Source: Saprospiraceae bacterium
Lineage (GTDB): Bacteria > Bacteroidota > Bacteroidia > Chitinophagales > Saprospiraceae
DNA length: 46,939 nt
Reading direction: 5' to 3'
Assembly (NCBI GenBank): GCA_020628645.1
Contig: JAHDES010000049.1
Location: 1 to 46,939, forward strand
Of the stretch, positions 35,789 through 44,379 are shown in pieces. How positions within the stretch are numbered: the stretch's first letter is position 1; the number at the start of each line of letters is the position of its first letter. The position numbers and the translations under genes were made by a program. The notes beneath the pieces are model-generated. The model saw only the letters and a program-made list of their open reading frames with translations. It did no database searches and was not told the origin of the DNA.

Positions 35789-37276
35789 TTAGCTTTTCAG
35801 TAACTTCAACAGTACCCCATTCGTCCAACCGAAGCCATCTTGGACAGGATACTCCCCTCCTCCACTTTCTAAGTCGGTATCTACTACATTGTATTTTTCC
35901 ATAAGTTTGCCTGTATTTTGGTAGACTTTAGTATTGAGAGCAGTCCAGCGTGATTGAATGGTATTTGCAAGATCATGGAGTCCATAATTTCGTAATCCTT
36001 TTATGGCAATCCATTGGAGTGGCGCCCAGCCGTTGGGGGCATCCCATTGTTGTCCTGAAGTGATGGGTGTGGTTAAGAGACCTCCATTGGAAAGGAGATT
36101 TTTGTTAAGAATAGTAGCACATGCTTTAGCTTGTGATGGTTCAGCTATTTTGAAAAACAGCGGAAAAAGACCAGCAGCAGTGATGGCATTGGTTTGCTCC
36201 CCTTTTATGAAATCATAATCAAAGAAATAGCCTTTTTCTTTATTCCAGCAGTATTTTTGTAGGAGATTGAAACGTTTTTCAGCTGCTTCAAGTAATACTT
36301 TAGATAAAGTTGTATTATTTGTTGTTTTATATGCATTTGATAGAGTTAACTCTAATTGATACAACAAGCAATTTAAGTCTATTGGAATAATATCTGTGGT
36401 ATGAATCGTTTCTAATTTCATCGGATCATGACACCAACGTGAACTAAAATCCCAACCCGATTCACAAGCTGCCCGAATATCCAATAACAGTTTTTGTGCA
36501 TCTGTACCTCCTTTTTCTAAAAGCTCCACATCATCTGCATACATCTCCGTTCGTGGGCGAATATGGTTATCAAAATAGCGATTTAAAAAAGCATTTTCTT
36601 CTACTTTTACAACTCGCTTAGTTGTTCTATTTTCCTGAACTTCATTCATCCAAAAAGCATATTCCTTTTCTAAAGCAGGTAAATATTTTTGGTAAGTAGC
36701 ATCTCCTTTTTCCTCTGCTAATAATTGAACCATACAAGCAAAAAAAGGCGGTTGTGAACGTCCTAAAAAGTAAGTTCGATTTCCATTAGGAATAAATCCA
36801 ACCGTTTCTATCAAATAAGCAAAATTATCTAGCATGTGTTCAATCATGTCTACTCTCCCACTCTCTTGTAAACCAAGCATGGTGAAATAACTATCCCAAT
36901 AATAAATTTCATTGAATCGCCCCCCCGGTACAATATATGGGTGTGGTAAGGGAATTAGGGATGAAAATGAATTATTTGCTTTATCAGCTTGTCGCGTAAG
37001 AACATCCCAGAGTTGATTAATATGTGTATCAACTGAAAGTGAAGTATCGCTTTTATAGTTAGTAGAACTTGTTGGAGCTTTTAGAAAATAGGTTTTATAA
37101 AATGCTTTTAAATCAAAATTTGAGGATTTTTTTTGCAGGCGATAATTTTTCAAGACCTCAGAAGGAGGTTTAGTAAGAATGGCATCGGCAATCTCCTTTC
37201 CATCAGCGAATAATCCAGATAAATGTAGATCAGTAAATAATTCTTCGAGTGCTTCTTCAAAATTGATACTTGGCAT
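35789..37276 (-). CDS. Trehalase (glycoside hydrolase family 37)
   Basis: The 495-residue protein hydrolyses trehalose to two glucose. Both GH37 signatures are present: 'PGGRFNEIYYWDSY' (117-130) and 'QQWDAPNGWAP' (409-419). The catalytic acid Asp276 lies in 'ESGWDFSSRW' and the base Glu460 in 'LMEKYNV', by comparison with E. coli trehalases. The glycine-rich 'GGGEYPVQDGFGWTNGV' is near the end. No signal peptide is visible, so it is probably cytoplasmic (TreF-like), fitting with an MFS importer in the same transcript. Length is slightly shorter than E. coli TreF, mainly at the N-terminus. Confidence 0.94.
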   Translation of the reverse strand: MPSINFEEALEELFTDLHLSGLFADGKEIADAILTKPPSEVLKNYRLQKKSSNFDLKAFYKTYFLKAPTSSTNYKSDTSLSVDTHINQLWDVLTRQADKANNSFSSLIPLPHPYIVPGGRFNEIYYWDSYFTMLGLQESGRVDMIEHMLDNFAYLIETVGFIPNGNRTYFLGRSQPPFFACMVQLLAEEKGDATYQKYLPALEKEYAFWMNEVQENRTTKRVVKVEENAFLNRYFDNHIRPRTEMYADDVELLEKGGTDAQKLLLDIRAACESGWDFSSRWCHDPMKLETIHTTDIIPIDLNCLLYQLELTLSNAYKTTNNTTLSKVLLEAAEKRFNLLQKYCWNKEKGYFFDYDFIKGEQTNAITAAGLFPLFFKIAEPSQAKACATILNKNLLSNGGLLTTPITSGQQWDAPNGWAPLQWIAIKGLRNYGLHDLANTIQSRWTALNTKVYQNTGKLMEKYNVVDTDLESGGGEYPVQDGFGWTNGVLLKLLKS

Positions 37277-37409
37277 TTCAAATTGATTTTGTAAGCTCGA
37301 AAAATACGAAAATAAAATTTCCTTTCCAGAATATTCAAACTGATGAGTTTTTAATACCTTGTAATTTGTAAACGATGTATTTAATTTTTGTTTGTAAAGA
37401 AAATTTTAA

Positions 37410-38057
37410 ATGAGTAAAATATTTAGTCGAAAAGAAAAAGCAATTCATATTACTAAAATACTAGAAGACCTCTATCCTGAAACGCCTATCCCACTCGATC
37501 ATGCTGATCCTTATACCCTTTTAGTAGCAGTACTTTTATCAGCTCAATGTACAGATGCAAGGGTCAATAAAGTCACCCCTCACCTATTTGCGGAAGCTGC
37601 TACTCCACAAGAAATGATACAAATGAAAGTGGAAGATATTAAGGCAATTATTCGCCCATGTGGTCTATCGCCTCGAAAATCAAAAGCGATTTATGATTTA
37701 TCCCATATCATTTTAGATAAACATGATGGAGAAGTACCTCAAAGTTTTGAAGCTTTAGAAGCATTACCTGGTGTTGGTCATAAAACAGCTTCTGTGGTAA
37801 TGTCGCAAGCATTTGGTGTACCTGCCTTTCCTGTGGATACGCACATTCATCGATTAGCTTATCGTTGGACTTTGAGTACTGGAAAAAATGTAGATAAAAC
37901 AGAGAAAGATTTAAAGCGATTATTTCCAAGAGAAATATGGAATAAATTACATCTTCAAATCATCTTTTTTGGAAGAGAATACTGCCCTGCACGAGGACAT
38001 GATCCCCATCAATGTCCGATTTGTAGTAAATATGGTAGAAAGACGTTATTTAAATAA
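37410..38057 (+). CDS. nth: Endonuclease III (DNA glycosylase/AP lyase)
   Basis: The 215-residue protein removes oxidised pyrimidines from DNA. It has the helix-hairpin-helix 'LPGVGHKTA' with catalytic Lys125 and the downstream catalytic Asp143 in 'PVDTHIHR'. The C-terminus 'GREYCPARGHDPHQCPIC...' has three cysteines (192, 202, 205), spaced C-x9-C-x2-C, but the position expected for the fourth iron-sulfur ligand holds Lys211. E. coli Nth has C-x6-C-x2-C-x5-C. So the [4Fe-4S] loop looks altered or lost, as in several Bacteroidota relatives. Confidence 0.93.
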   Translation: MSKIFSRKEKAIHITKILEDLYPETPIPLDHADPYTLLVAVLLSAQCTDARVNKVTPHLFAEAATPQEMIQMKVEDIKAIIRPCGLSPRKSKAIYDLSHIILDKHDGEVPQSFEALEALPGVGHKTASVVMSQAFGVPAFPVDTHIHRLAYRWTLSTGKNVDKTEKDLKRLFPREIWNKLHLQIIFFGREYCPARGHDPHQCPICSKYGRKTLFK

Positions 38058-38060
38058 TTC

Positions 38061-38173
38061 AAATTGCGGATAATTCATTATAAAGCTTCATGCGTCATAT
38101 TTTGATTCAAAACTTGCCTTTTAGGCTGTTTTTCTCAAAATTCTCCTTACGAACCTTAAATCATCCGCAACTT
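38061..38173. repeat. Small inverted-repeat element (MITE-like) after nth
   Basis: AAATTGCGGATAATT (38061-38075) and AATCATCCGCAACTT (38159-38173) are terminal inverted repeats matching at 13 of 15 positions, bounding a 113-bp AT-rich stretch with no coding capacity. It lies 4 bases after the nth stop. This fits a miniature inverted-repeat element or an insertion-sequence remnant. Confidence 0.45.
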
Positions 38174-38227
38174 AGGTTAAATAATAAATTTCCTTTTGAC
38201 GATCAGAAGTCAGTACTAGAAAGATGC

Positions 38228-38247
38228 CAAGGGAGCAGACTCCCTTG
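38228..38247. terminator. Hairpin between convergent nth and TonB-dependent receptor genes
   Basis: CAAGGGAG and CTCCCTTG form a perfect 8-bp stem with a CAGA loop. There is no T run on either side. The arms share CAAGGGA with the palindrome at 9296-9315. It lies 22 bases from the receptor's 3' end. Confidence 0.4.
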
Positions 38248-38269
38248 AGGCTATAAAATAGTTATTTTG

Positions 38270-40537
38270 TTAAAACTTCCCTTCTAGCTTGATCGTAAAA
38301 TTTCGAGGAGCTTCTAGCAAAGCAGGGCGGACACGATACTCTTCATTGAACACATTTTTAGCCAATAAAGAAAGTTGAAATTGTTTGTTCAATTGATAAG
38401 AAGCACGAACATCAAAAACCGTGAATCCAGTATTATTTACTTCGCGATATTCTTTCAAACCAACAATTATTTCATTGAATAAATTGTCTATGGCTTCCAT
38501 ATTGCTATTATAAAAACCAGCCAATCCAAATTTGAATTTACCGAAATTGGATTCAATGTCGAATTTCCAAGAATGCTTGTAGCGATATTTTAAAATATTA
38601 TAATCGGCAGAAGAATTTTGTAAATCTTCATCTGTAAAATCTTGAAAAGTAGGATCAATATAGGTGTAGCCTGCGATAAGATTTGTTGAATTCCCAAATA
38701 AGTCTCCTCGACCCATTAAACTCAAATCAAAGCCTCGTATGTCGGTATTTCCTACATTTTGAGATTGAAATGCAAATTGCTGAAGGGAGAAGGTGAATTC
38801 CATCATATCGTTATATTGCGACCAAAAAGCAGCCACATCGAAAAAGCCTTCCCAATCTGAAATTCGAAATCCCTGTTTTAAACCCAATTCAGTACTAAAT
38901 CCTGTCTCCGAAGACAGATCAACATTTGGAAATATTTGAAAACCAACATTGGTAGAAATAAATTTTTCAGCAATGGTAGGAAAACGATATCCTTGTCCCC
39001 AAGAAGCGCGAAAATACGTAAATTCACCAGCTTGATAATTAGCTCCTATTCTAAAAATAGGTTTTCCTTCGCTACTCGTTCCAGCCGCTGTAGGAGTCGC
39101 ACCTACTAAAATAGAATCAGGAGCTTCTATTTTGTTATATTCATAGCGAACCCCACCAGATAGATTTAAACGATTCCCAATTTTTTTATCTAATTGTGTA
39201 TAAGCTGCTAAATTATTTCCATTAAACTGACCATCTCCATACAATTCTGCATTAATATTAGTATATGAACCAACCACACCCGTAGTAATTACAAAATTGG
39301 TATTTTCAAAATTTCGCTGAAATTGATACTCGCCATAATACAATTGCGATTTATTAGAGCGATTCCCACTCACCTTATTGTCCACACTATAAATTCGACT
39401 TAATACTTTATGTCTATTTCCAGATTGATCAAAATAAGTTAAAAAGGGATCGACAATAAATCGAGTTCGAACCGAACGAGAAAATGTGTTAGGGTTGGCA
39501 ATCATTGCTCCTTCTTCATGATTTTGCCAAAAGAACCAATCTTGATTATTACCAGTGTTGACATTACCATTTAATCCAAAAGAAAAGCGATCACTGGCAC
39601 GATAGCGTAGTCCAAGCGTAGCTCTTCCGTATCGACTATAGGTTGCTTTATTCCAAGAATCACGGTATAAATAATAGGTACTAGCGACGAGATCTAGTTT
39701 ATTAAATTTCTGTTTGTGAGAAGCACTCAATCCTGTAGCGAAGGGTTGTTGATCTGTATCTTTCCACCATTGTTTATTGGTATCTTTTGGTGCCCCAAAG
39801 TAAGTATAGAAAATGGAGGCTTTAGTTTCAGGAGTAGACTTAGCATAGGCAGTGCGTACATTCACAATACCATTTAAAGCCGCCGAACCGTAAAGTGCAG
39901 AAGCAGCGCCTTTTACCACTTCTATTTGTTCTACATTTTCAACTGGAATATCATCCCAATTGGGAAAACCTGCATCGGCTTGAAGGGCGGGAATATCATC
40001 GATCAATAACATGACTCGACTTCCTGCCCCATAGGAATAACCTGATCCTCCACGAATATTGGCTTGTCCATCAATGATATTTACCCCTGGTATTTTATCT
40101 AATATTTCGTCTACAGAAGTCGAATTGTTACTTTCAATCAGTTCTGGTTTTAATATGTCTAATGATACAGTTACTTCACCCAATGGTTTTTCAAAACGGC
40201 CACTAGTCACCGTAGCAGTTTGTAACAAAGTAGCTCGTTCTTCTAATTGTACAATTAACTGCGTATTTTTATAGGCATCAATCGTTATGGATTCTGTAAA
40301 TGTTTTGTAACCTACATAATCGATTTTAACATCATATGCTCCTTCTGGTAAATCTATAGAAAATTTGCCATTAAAATCTGTTGTCTCTCCTGTATCGCCT
40401 ACTGAAATTGTAGCACCAATTAAAGGTTCTTTTGTTGTCGCATCGACAATATTACCTGACAAAGTCCCGCCTTGACTATACATTGAAAGTGGAAAAATAA
40501 AGCATAATAAAATCCATAAACTGATTCGTTTACTCAT
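38270..40537 (-). CDS. TonB-dependent outer-membrane receptor
   Basis: The 755-residue protein has a signal peptide (ending ...PLSMYSQ), a carboxypeptidase-regulatory-like domain (about 24-105; 'LSGNIVDATTKEPLIGATIS', 'DFNGKFSIDLPEG'), a plug (about 115-235; 'LDKIPGVNIIDGQANIRGGSG', in part 'ANIRGGSGYSYGAGSRV', and 'VEVVKGAASALYGSAALNGIVNVRT' in part) and a barrel ending 'FTIKLEGKF'. The FepA/BtuB-type plug and size suggest a metal chelate or vitamin ligand, but no riboswitch or metal gene is adjacent. A 16-bp perfect palindrome lies 107 bases before the start. Confidence 0.9.
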   Translation of the reverse strand: MSKRISLWILLCFIFPLSMYSQGGTLSGNIVDATTKEPLIGATISVGDTGETTDFNGKFSIDLPEGAYDVKIDYVGYKTFTESITIDAYKNTQLIVQLEERATLLQTATVTSGRFEKPLGEVTVSLDILKPELIESNNSTSVDEILDKIPGVNIIDGQANIRGGSGYSYGAGSRVMLLIDDIPALQADAGFPNWDDIPVENVEQIEVVKGAASALYGSAALNGIVNVRTAYAKSTPETKASIFYTYFGAPKDTNKQWWKDTDQQPFATGLSASHKQKFNKLDLVASTYYLYRDSWNKATYSRYGRATLGLRYRASDRFSFGLNGNVNTGNNQDWFFWQNHEEGAMIANPNTFSRSVRTRFIVDPFLTYFDQSGNRHKVLSRIYSVDNKVSGNRSNKSQLYYGEYQFQRNFENTNFVITTGVVGSYTNINAELYGDGQFNGNNLAAYTQLDKKIGNRLNLSGGVRYEYNKIEAPDSILVGATPTAAGTSSEGKPIFRIGANYQAGEFTYFRASWGQGYRFPTIAEKFISTNVGFQIFPNVDLSSETGFSTELGLKQGFRISDWEGFFDVAAFWSQYNDMMEFTFSLQQFAFQSQNVGNTDIRGFDLSLMGRGDLFGNSTNLIAGYTYIDPTFQDFTDEDLQNSSADYNILKYRYKHSWKFDIESNFGKFKFGLAGFYNSNMEAIDNLFNEIIVGLKEYREVNNTGFTVFDVRASYQLNKQFQLSLLAKNVFNEEYRVRPALLEAPRNFTIKLEGKF

Positions 40538-40643
40538 ATCAAATTCATTTGAGATTAAAAAAGTGAATTGGTGAAATTATGCGAAAAGCCAGTATGTTCT
40601 TGGAAGAGAACGGATAGGTGTGTAGTAATTGTGCAATGCGAAA

Positions 40644-40659
40644 GTATAAAATTTTATAC
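40644..40659. promoter_or_regulatory. 16-bp palindrome upstream of a TonB-dependent receptor
   Basis: GTATAAAATTTTATAC is a perfect 16-bp palindrome located about 107 bases upstream of the receptor gene start. It could be an operator for a dimeric repressor. It is AT-only apart from its ends, so chance is plausible. A shorter imperfect one, ATTCTTGTAAGAAT, lies at 40672-40685. Confidence 0.3.
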
Positions 40660-40764
40660 AGATCACCTATAATTCTTGTAAGAATATCTCTAATTGTCCA
40701 TTCCAACTACTTCTAATAATTAAAAAAGAAGTAATTGAAATGGATGCAGATTACGATTTTCTAT

Positions 40765-42528
40765 TTAATGCTGTATTACAAATTGTTTACTTTGTACCAC
40801 TACCCCATCTGAATTGATAATACAATAGGTATACATACCATTAGTCCATTCTCCTACAGGAATACGTTGGATTAATTGATTATCAAAATTTTGTCGGTAA
40901 ATACGTTGTCCCAATGCATTATTGAAGACGATCTGCCAGTCTTCACTTAGTGGTTCATCTACTTCAATTGTAAGTACCTTATTCGCTGGATTGGGAAAAA
41001 TCTGAACAAAATCTTTCTCCTTGAGATTTTGCGTACTTACAACTATCGCTGTTACTGCCTGACAAGAAGTATCAACACCCGCTTGATTGCTTGCTAATAA
41101 ACAAACTGTATAATCACCAGAAGTTAAATATTCGTGTGTAACTATTGTCCCATTAGCAACATTACCATCACCAAATTCCCAACTCAAATCAGTTGGTTCA
41201 TTTTGACTTAAATCAGTAAACTCAAAAGAAGCATCTGAAAGCATATTTACTGAAAAGTTTGCAATTGGAACAAACTCTACCATAATCGACTGGCAAGCAG
41301 TATTATTGCCCCCTTCATTCACTACGGATAAACATACTTGATACGTTCCAAATTCAGAATACACATGTACAGGGTTTTGTTCGGCACTAGTAGTCCCATC
41401 TCCAAAGTTCCATAAATAAGAATCAGGAAGACCTGTTGATAAATCTAAAAAAGAAATAGTCGCATCTGATTGCGTTGCAGTAGGTGAATAATCAAATGCG
41501 GCCTGAGGAGGAGGGATTACATTTATAGTGAGTACTTGACAAGTTGTATCTGTCCCAAATTCATTCGTAGCCAACATACAAACCGTATAATCACCATTTT
41601 CTGCAAAAACATGATTTGGGTTTTGATCGGTACTTGTATTGCTATCTCCAAAATCCCATTGCCAAGAAGTTGGATTATTCGTCGATTCATCTAAGAAATT
41701 TACAGAACCACTTCCATTATCTACATAAGAAAATTGAGCAGTTGGTGGTTCTATAGGAGGCAAGACTGTAAATCCAACCCCAACAGGAATCCCTTCCGCA
41801 TCTAACGTAACAGATGCTAATGAGCCTTTGGATTCTTTAGAAACAAAATTATAGACAAAAGATGAATTCGCTGTAGCTTGAAGAAATTGTTCTATACCAA
41901 ATACTTGAATCCAAATAGAATCAATAATAAGAACTTCTTTTTTTATTCTTAAAACATCAAATGTACCAAATGGCATTTTCAAACTTCCCCAAGCATCAAT
42001 CTCATTATTTTCTATATTAGTTCTAACTAAACGTAAAGAATCTACCCCAAATCCTGAACCATCAATGGTAAAGCTAAAATTGTAATTATTTTCATAGGTG
42101 TCTTCGTAATTGCTAGGTATTTTAAATGTCTTATTCGGCGGATTAATAGCTACCTCAACAGGGGTTCCTGTACCAAATAAATCGGCATATAATCCTAAAT
42201 CTAAAAAGAATGAATCTGTCAATTCAAAATAATTATACCCTACTCCAAGATTTAAAGCCAAGGTAGCAGAAGGAAAAAGGGTGTCCCCTATTGTACCAGT
42301 AGGTGATTCAAATGCTTGAAATCCAGTTTCATGAGCAACTAAAGAAGAAAAATCCCATACTTGATCTGGTCCAGCACTTCCTATATCTAATTTACCTGCT
42401 AAGGTATCATTGGCTACTTCAATTATATCACCAACTGAAGGCATGTCACCTGCTTCTATAGAAATTTGGGCTGTAAGTCCTATCCACATTACAGAAAATA
42501 AGGATAGGAAGAGTAATTTTCTTATCAT
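40765..42528 (-). CDS. Secreted PKD-repeat protein with T9SS sorting domain
   Basis: The 587-residue protein has a signal peptide (ending ...WIGLTAQ), a beta-rich N-terminal region (22-255), three PKD domains (about 258-340, 341-420, 421-500), each with the 'WDFGD' type motif and a pair of cysteines in 'VCLxxxNxxGxDTxCQ', and a type IX sorting domain (about 505-587; 'VQIFPNPANKVLTIEV', 'GEWTNGMYTYCI', 'SKQFVIQH'). The Cys pair in each PKD repeat suggests disulfides. It is 33 bases downstream of the GT39 gene on the same strand, so they may share a transcript. It is likely a surface adhesion or display protein. Confidence 0.85.
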   Translation of the reverse strand: MIRKLLFLSLFSVMWIGLTAQISIEAGDMPSVGDIIEVANDTLAGKLDIGSAGPDQVWDFSSLVAHETGFQAFESPTGTIGDTLFPSATLALNLGVGYNYFELTDSFFLDLGLYADLFGTGTPVEVAINPPNKTFKIPSNYEDTYENNYNFSFTIDGSGFGVDSLRLVRTNIENNEIDAWGSLKMPFGTFDVLRIKKEVLIIDSIWIQVFGIEQFLQATANSSFVYNFVSKESKGSLASVTLDAEGIPVGVGFTVLPPIEPPTAQFSYVDNGSGSVNFLDESTNNPTSWQWDFGDSNTSTDQNPNHVFAENGDYTVCMLATNEFGTDTTCQVLTINVIPPPQAAFDYSPTATQSDATISFLDLSTGLPDSYLWNFGDGTTSAEQNPVHVYSEFGTYQVCLSVVNEGGNNTACQSIMVEFVPIANFSVNMLSDASFEFTDLSQNEPTDLSWEFGDGNVANGTIVTHEYLTSGDYTVCLLASNQAGVDTSCQAVTAIVVSTQNLKEKDFVQIFPNPANKVLTIEVDEPLSEDWQIVFNNALGQRIYRQNFDNQLIQRIPVGEWTNGMYTYCIINSDGVVVQSKQFVIQH

Positions 42529-42561
42529 GCTAATATGATTTTGACGGTTAAATGAAATGAT

Positions 42562-44208
42562 TTATTTTGCTCGTTTAAAAAAGATAAATCCATTTTTGGT
42601 GTATAATTCTTTAATGCTTGGATGATCTTTTAATGTTTGAGCTTTATGAATACGGGAGACAAAATAGACATCTTTATCTATTTCTCCATTCATCAACCAA
42701 TCTTTAACATAACTTTCAGATCGTTGTGCTCCTTTTCTCTTTGTATAGAACAAGTGCGCATAAGTTCGATAAATGGGATAAACGTAACAATCTTCGTTTT
42801 GTAAATTAGTATAAAATTCAATGACAGGACGTTGTGAGAACGTTTCTATTTTGTTGACCCAAAGAATTAATGTCAATTGAATAAAAATCCCCATCCCCAA
42901 AAATAAAATGAGATAATTCATTTTTTTAAACTCTATACGTTTATAAAATAGAAAACCTCCTAAAATAATCATTAAACAAATGGCAGGTAAAAAATCTAGA
43001 ATACCCCATTCTATTTCAGCGTAAAAATTGGCTTTGGTAAACGGATCATTCGTCGTGGAAGCTAAAAAATCAGGATAATGAACAAGGATTGGAAATAAAA
43101 TGAATACCAATATAATTAAGGTGCTAATGGCAATAAAAATGATTTTAATCCAGTTCTCCCATTTTTGATCTTTTAAATACTGATGCAGCGTACAAGCTGC
43201 TAAAAATGTCAATGGAAAATAACATAAAGAAGAATAATGAACGATTTTAGATTGAACGATACTAAACAAAATCAAGACCACCCAAAACAATATTTTCATC
43301 CACCTAGCAAAATCAATTTGTTTTTTTTCTGTTAGAAATTCTGTTTTATACAAAGATCGAATTGCAAAAATAGAAGCTGGAAAACAGCCAAACAATAATA
43401 CGATAAAATGATAACCAAAAAATCCTCGATGACCTGCTCCATGAGATTGTAGTAGATGAACTTGATAGCTTGTAAATTCTTGTATAAACCAAGGTCCATT
43501 TTGCCAATATTCTAAGCCAAACCAAATCCCCGCTGTCAAGAACACAACAATTAAAAATAAAATCCCTTCAGATATGGAAATATAGAATCGAAATCGATTT
43601 ATAATCCAATAAATGGTTAAAACTAATCCTGGAATTAATAAGCCTACTGGCCCTTTTGTCAAAATAGCAACCCCTATAAATACACCTCCAAGGATCAAAT
43701 ACTTCCAATTTCGATCTTTTTCTACTTCTAAATTTTTTGACCAATGAAACTGAATCAAAAAATACAATCCCAGAAAAATGAATAAATTAAACCAAGGATC
43801 AATGATTCCTGACTTAAAATACAAATGTGGCAGAATACTTCCTAAATAAGCGAGTACCCAAATTCCTCCAAAAAGTCGATCTTTTAATTTTAACCCAATT
43901 TGATAAATACAAAGTAAAGAAACAACTCCACAAATGGCATTGGGAAAACGAGCAGCATATTCATTAATTCCCCATAATTTCATGGATACAACTTGCATCC
44001 AAAAAAACAAAGGAGGTTTTTCCCAAAAGGGTTTGAAATCTACATTAACGCGCAAATAATCTCCTGTTACAATCATCTCTCGTGCACATTCTGCAAAATT
44101 GATTTCATCCCAATCAAATAGATGAACACCTCCTAAAAATGGAAAGAAAAATAGGCTTCCCAAAAGAATGATGATAAAACGATCCTTTTTCTCAGAACTA
44201 GCAAACAT
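42562..44208 (-). CDS. GT39-type membrane glycosyltransferase (ArnT/PMT family)
   Basis: The 548-residue protein has an N-terminal membrane helix followed by the 'FDWDEINFAECAREM' segment carrying the acidic catalytic pair typical of ArnT/PMT dolichyl- or undecaprenyl-phosphate-sugar transferases, about 10 further hydrophobic helices, and a soluble C-terminal periplasmic part. It would transfer a sugar from a lipid carrier to a periplasmic acceptor. It has its own consensus promoter at 44222-44251 and precedes the PKD/T9SS gene. The glycan acceptor may be lipid A, glycan or a protein; context does not decide. Confidence 0.86.
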   Translation of the reverse strand: MFASSEKKDRFIIILLGSLFFFPFLGGVHLFDWDEINFAECAREMIVTGDYLRVNVDFKPFWEKPPLFFWMQVVSMKLWGINEYAARFPNAICGVVSLLCIYQIGLKLKDRLFGGIWVLAYLGSILPHLYFKSGIIDPWFNLFIFLGLYFLIQFHWSKNLEVEKDRNWKYLILGGVFIGVAILTKGPVGLLIPGLVLTIYWIINRFRFYISISEGILFLIVVFLTAGIWFGLEYWQNGPWFIQEFTSYQVHLLQSHGAGHRGFFGYHFIVLLFGCFPASIFAIRSLYKTEFLTEKKQIDFARWMKILFWVVLILFSIVQSKIVHYSSLCYFPLTFLAACTLHQYLKDQKWENWIKIIFIAISTLIILVFILFPILVHYPDFLASTTNDPFTKANFYAEIEWGILDFLPAICLMIILGGFLFYKRIEFKKMNYLILFLGMGIFIQLTLILWVNKIETFSQRPVIEFYTNLQNEDCYVYPIYRTYAHLFYTKRKGAQRSESYVKDWLMNGEIDKDVYFVSRIHKAQTLKDHPSIKELYTKNGFIFFKRAK

Positions 44209-44221
44209 GCACTTTTTTAAG

Positions 44222-44251
44222 CAAATGTATAAAGATGATTTTTCACTTCAA
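44222..44251 (-). promoter_or_regulatory. Promoter for the GT39 gene
   Basis: On the minus strand, TTG (44249-44251) and TACATTTG (44222-44229) are separated by 19 bases, the consensus Bacteroidota spacing. It lies 13 bases before the start codon at 44208. Confidence 0.72.
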
Positions 44252-44379
44252 AATAAGTTATAATTTATACTCAATTCTAAATCACCCTTCTATATTTTAA
44301 AAAGAAATATTTATATTTAAACGATAGGAATACTCCAAAAATCTTTGTACACTAGCGTGATTATTACCTTAATATTAAG

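Noticed and set aside
40538-40764. Cobalamin or other riboswitch upstream of the TonB-dependent receptor
   Set aside because: No B12-box-like or multi-stem conserved core was seen, only short palindromes.
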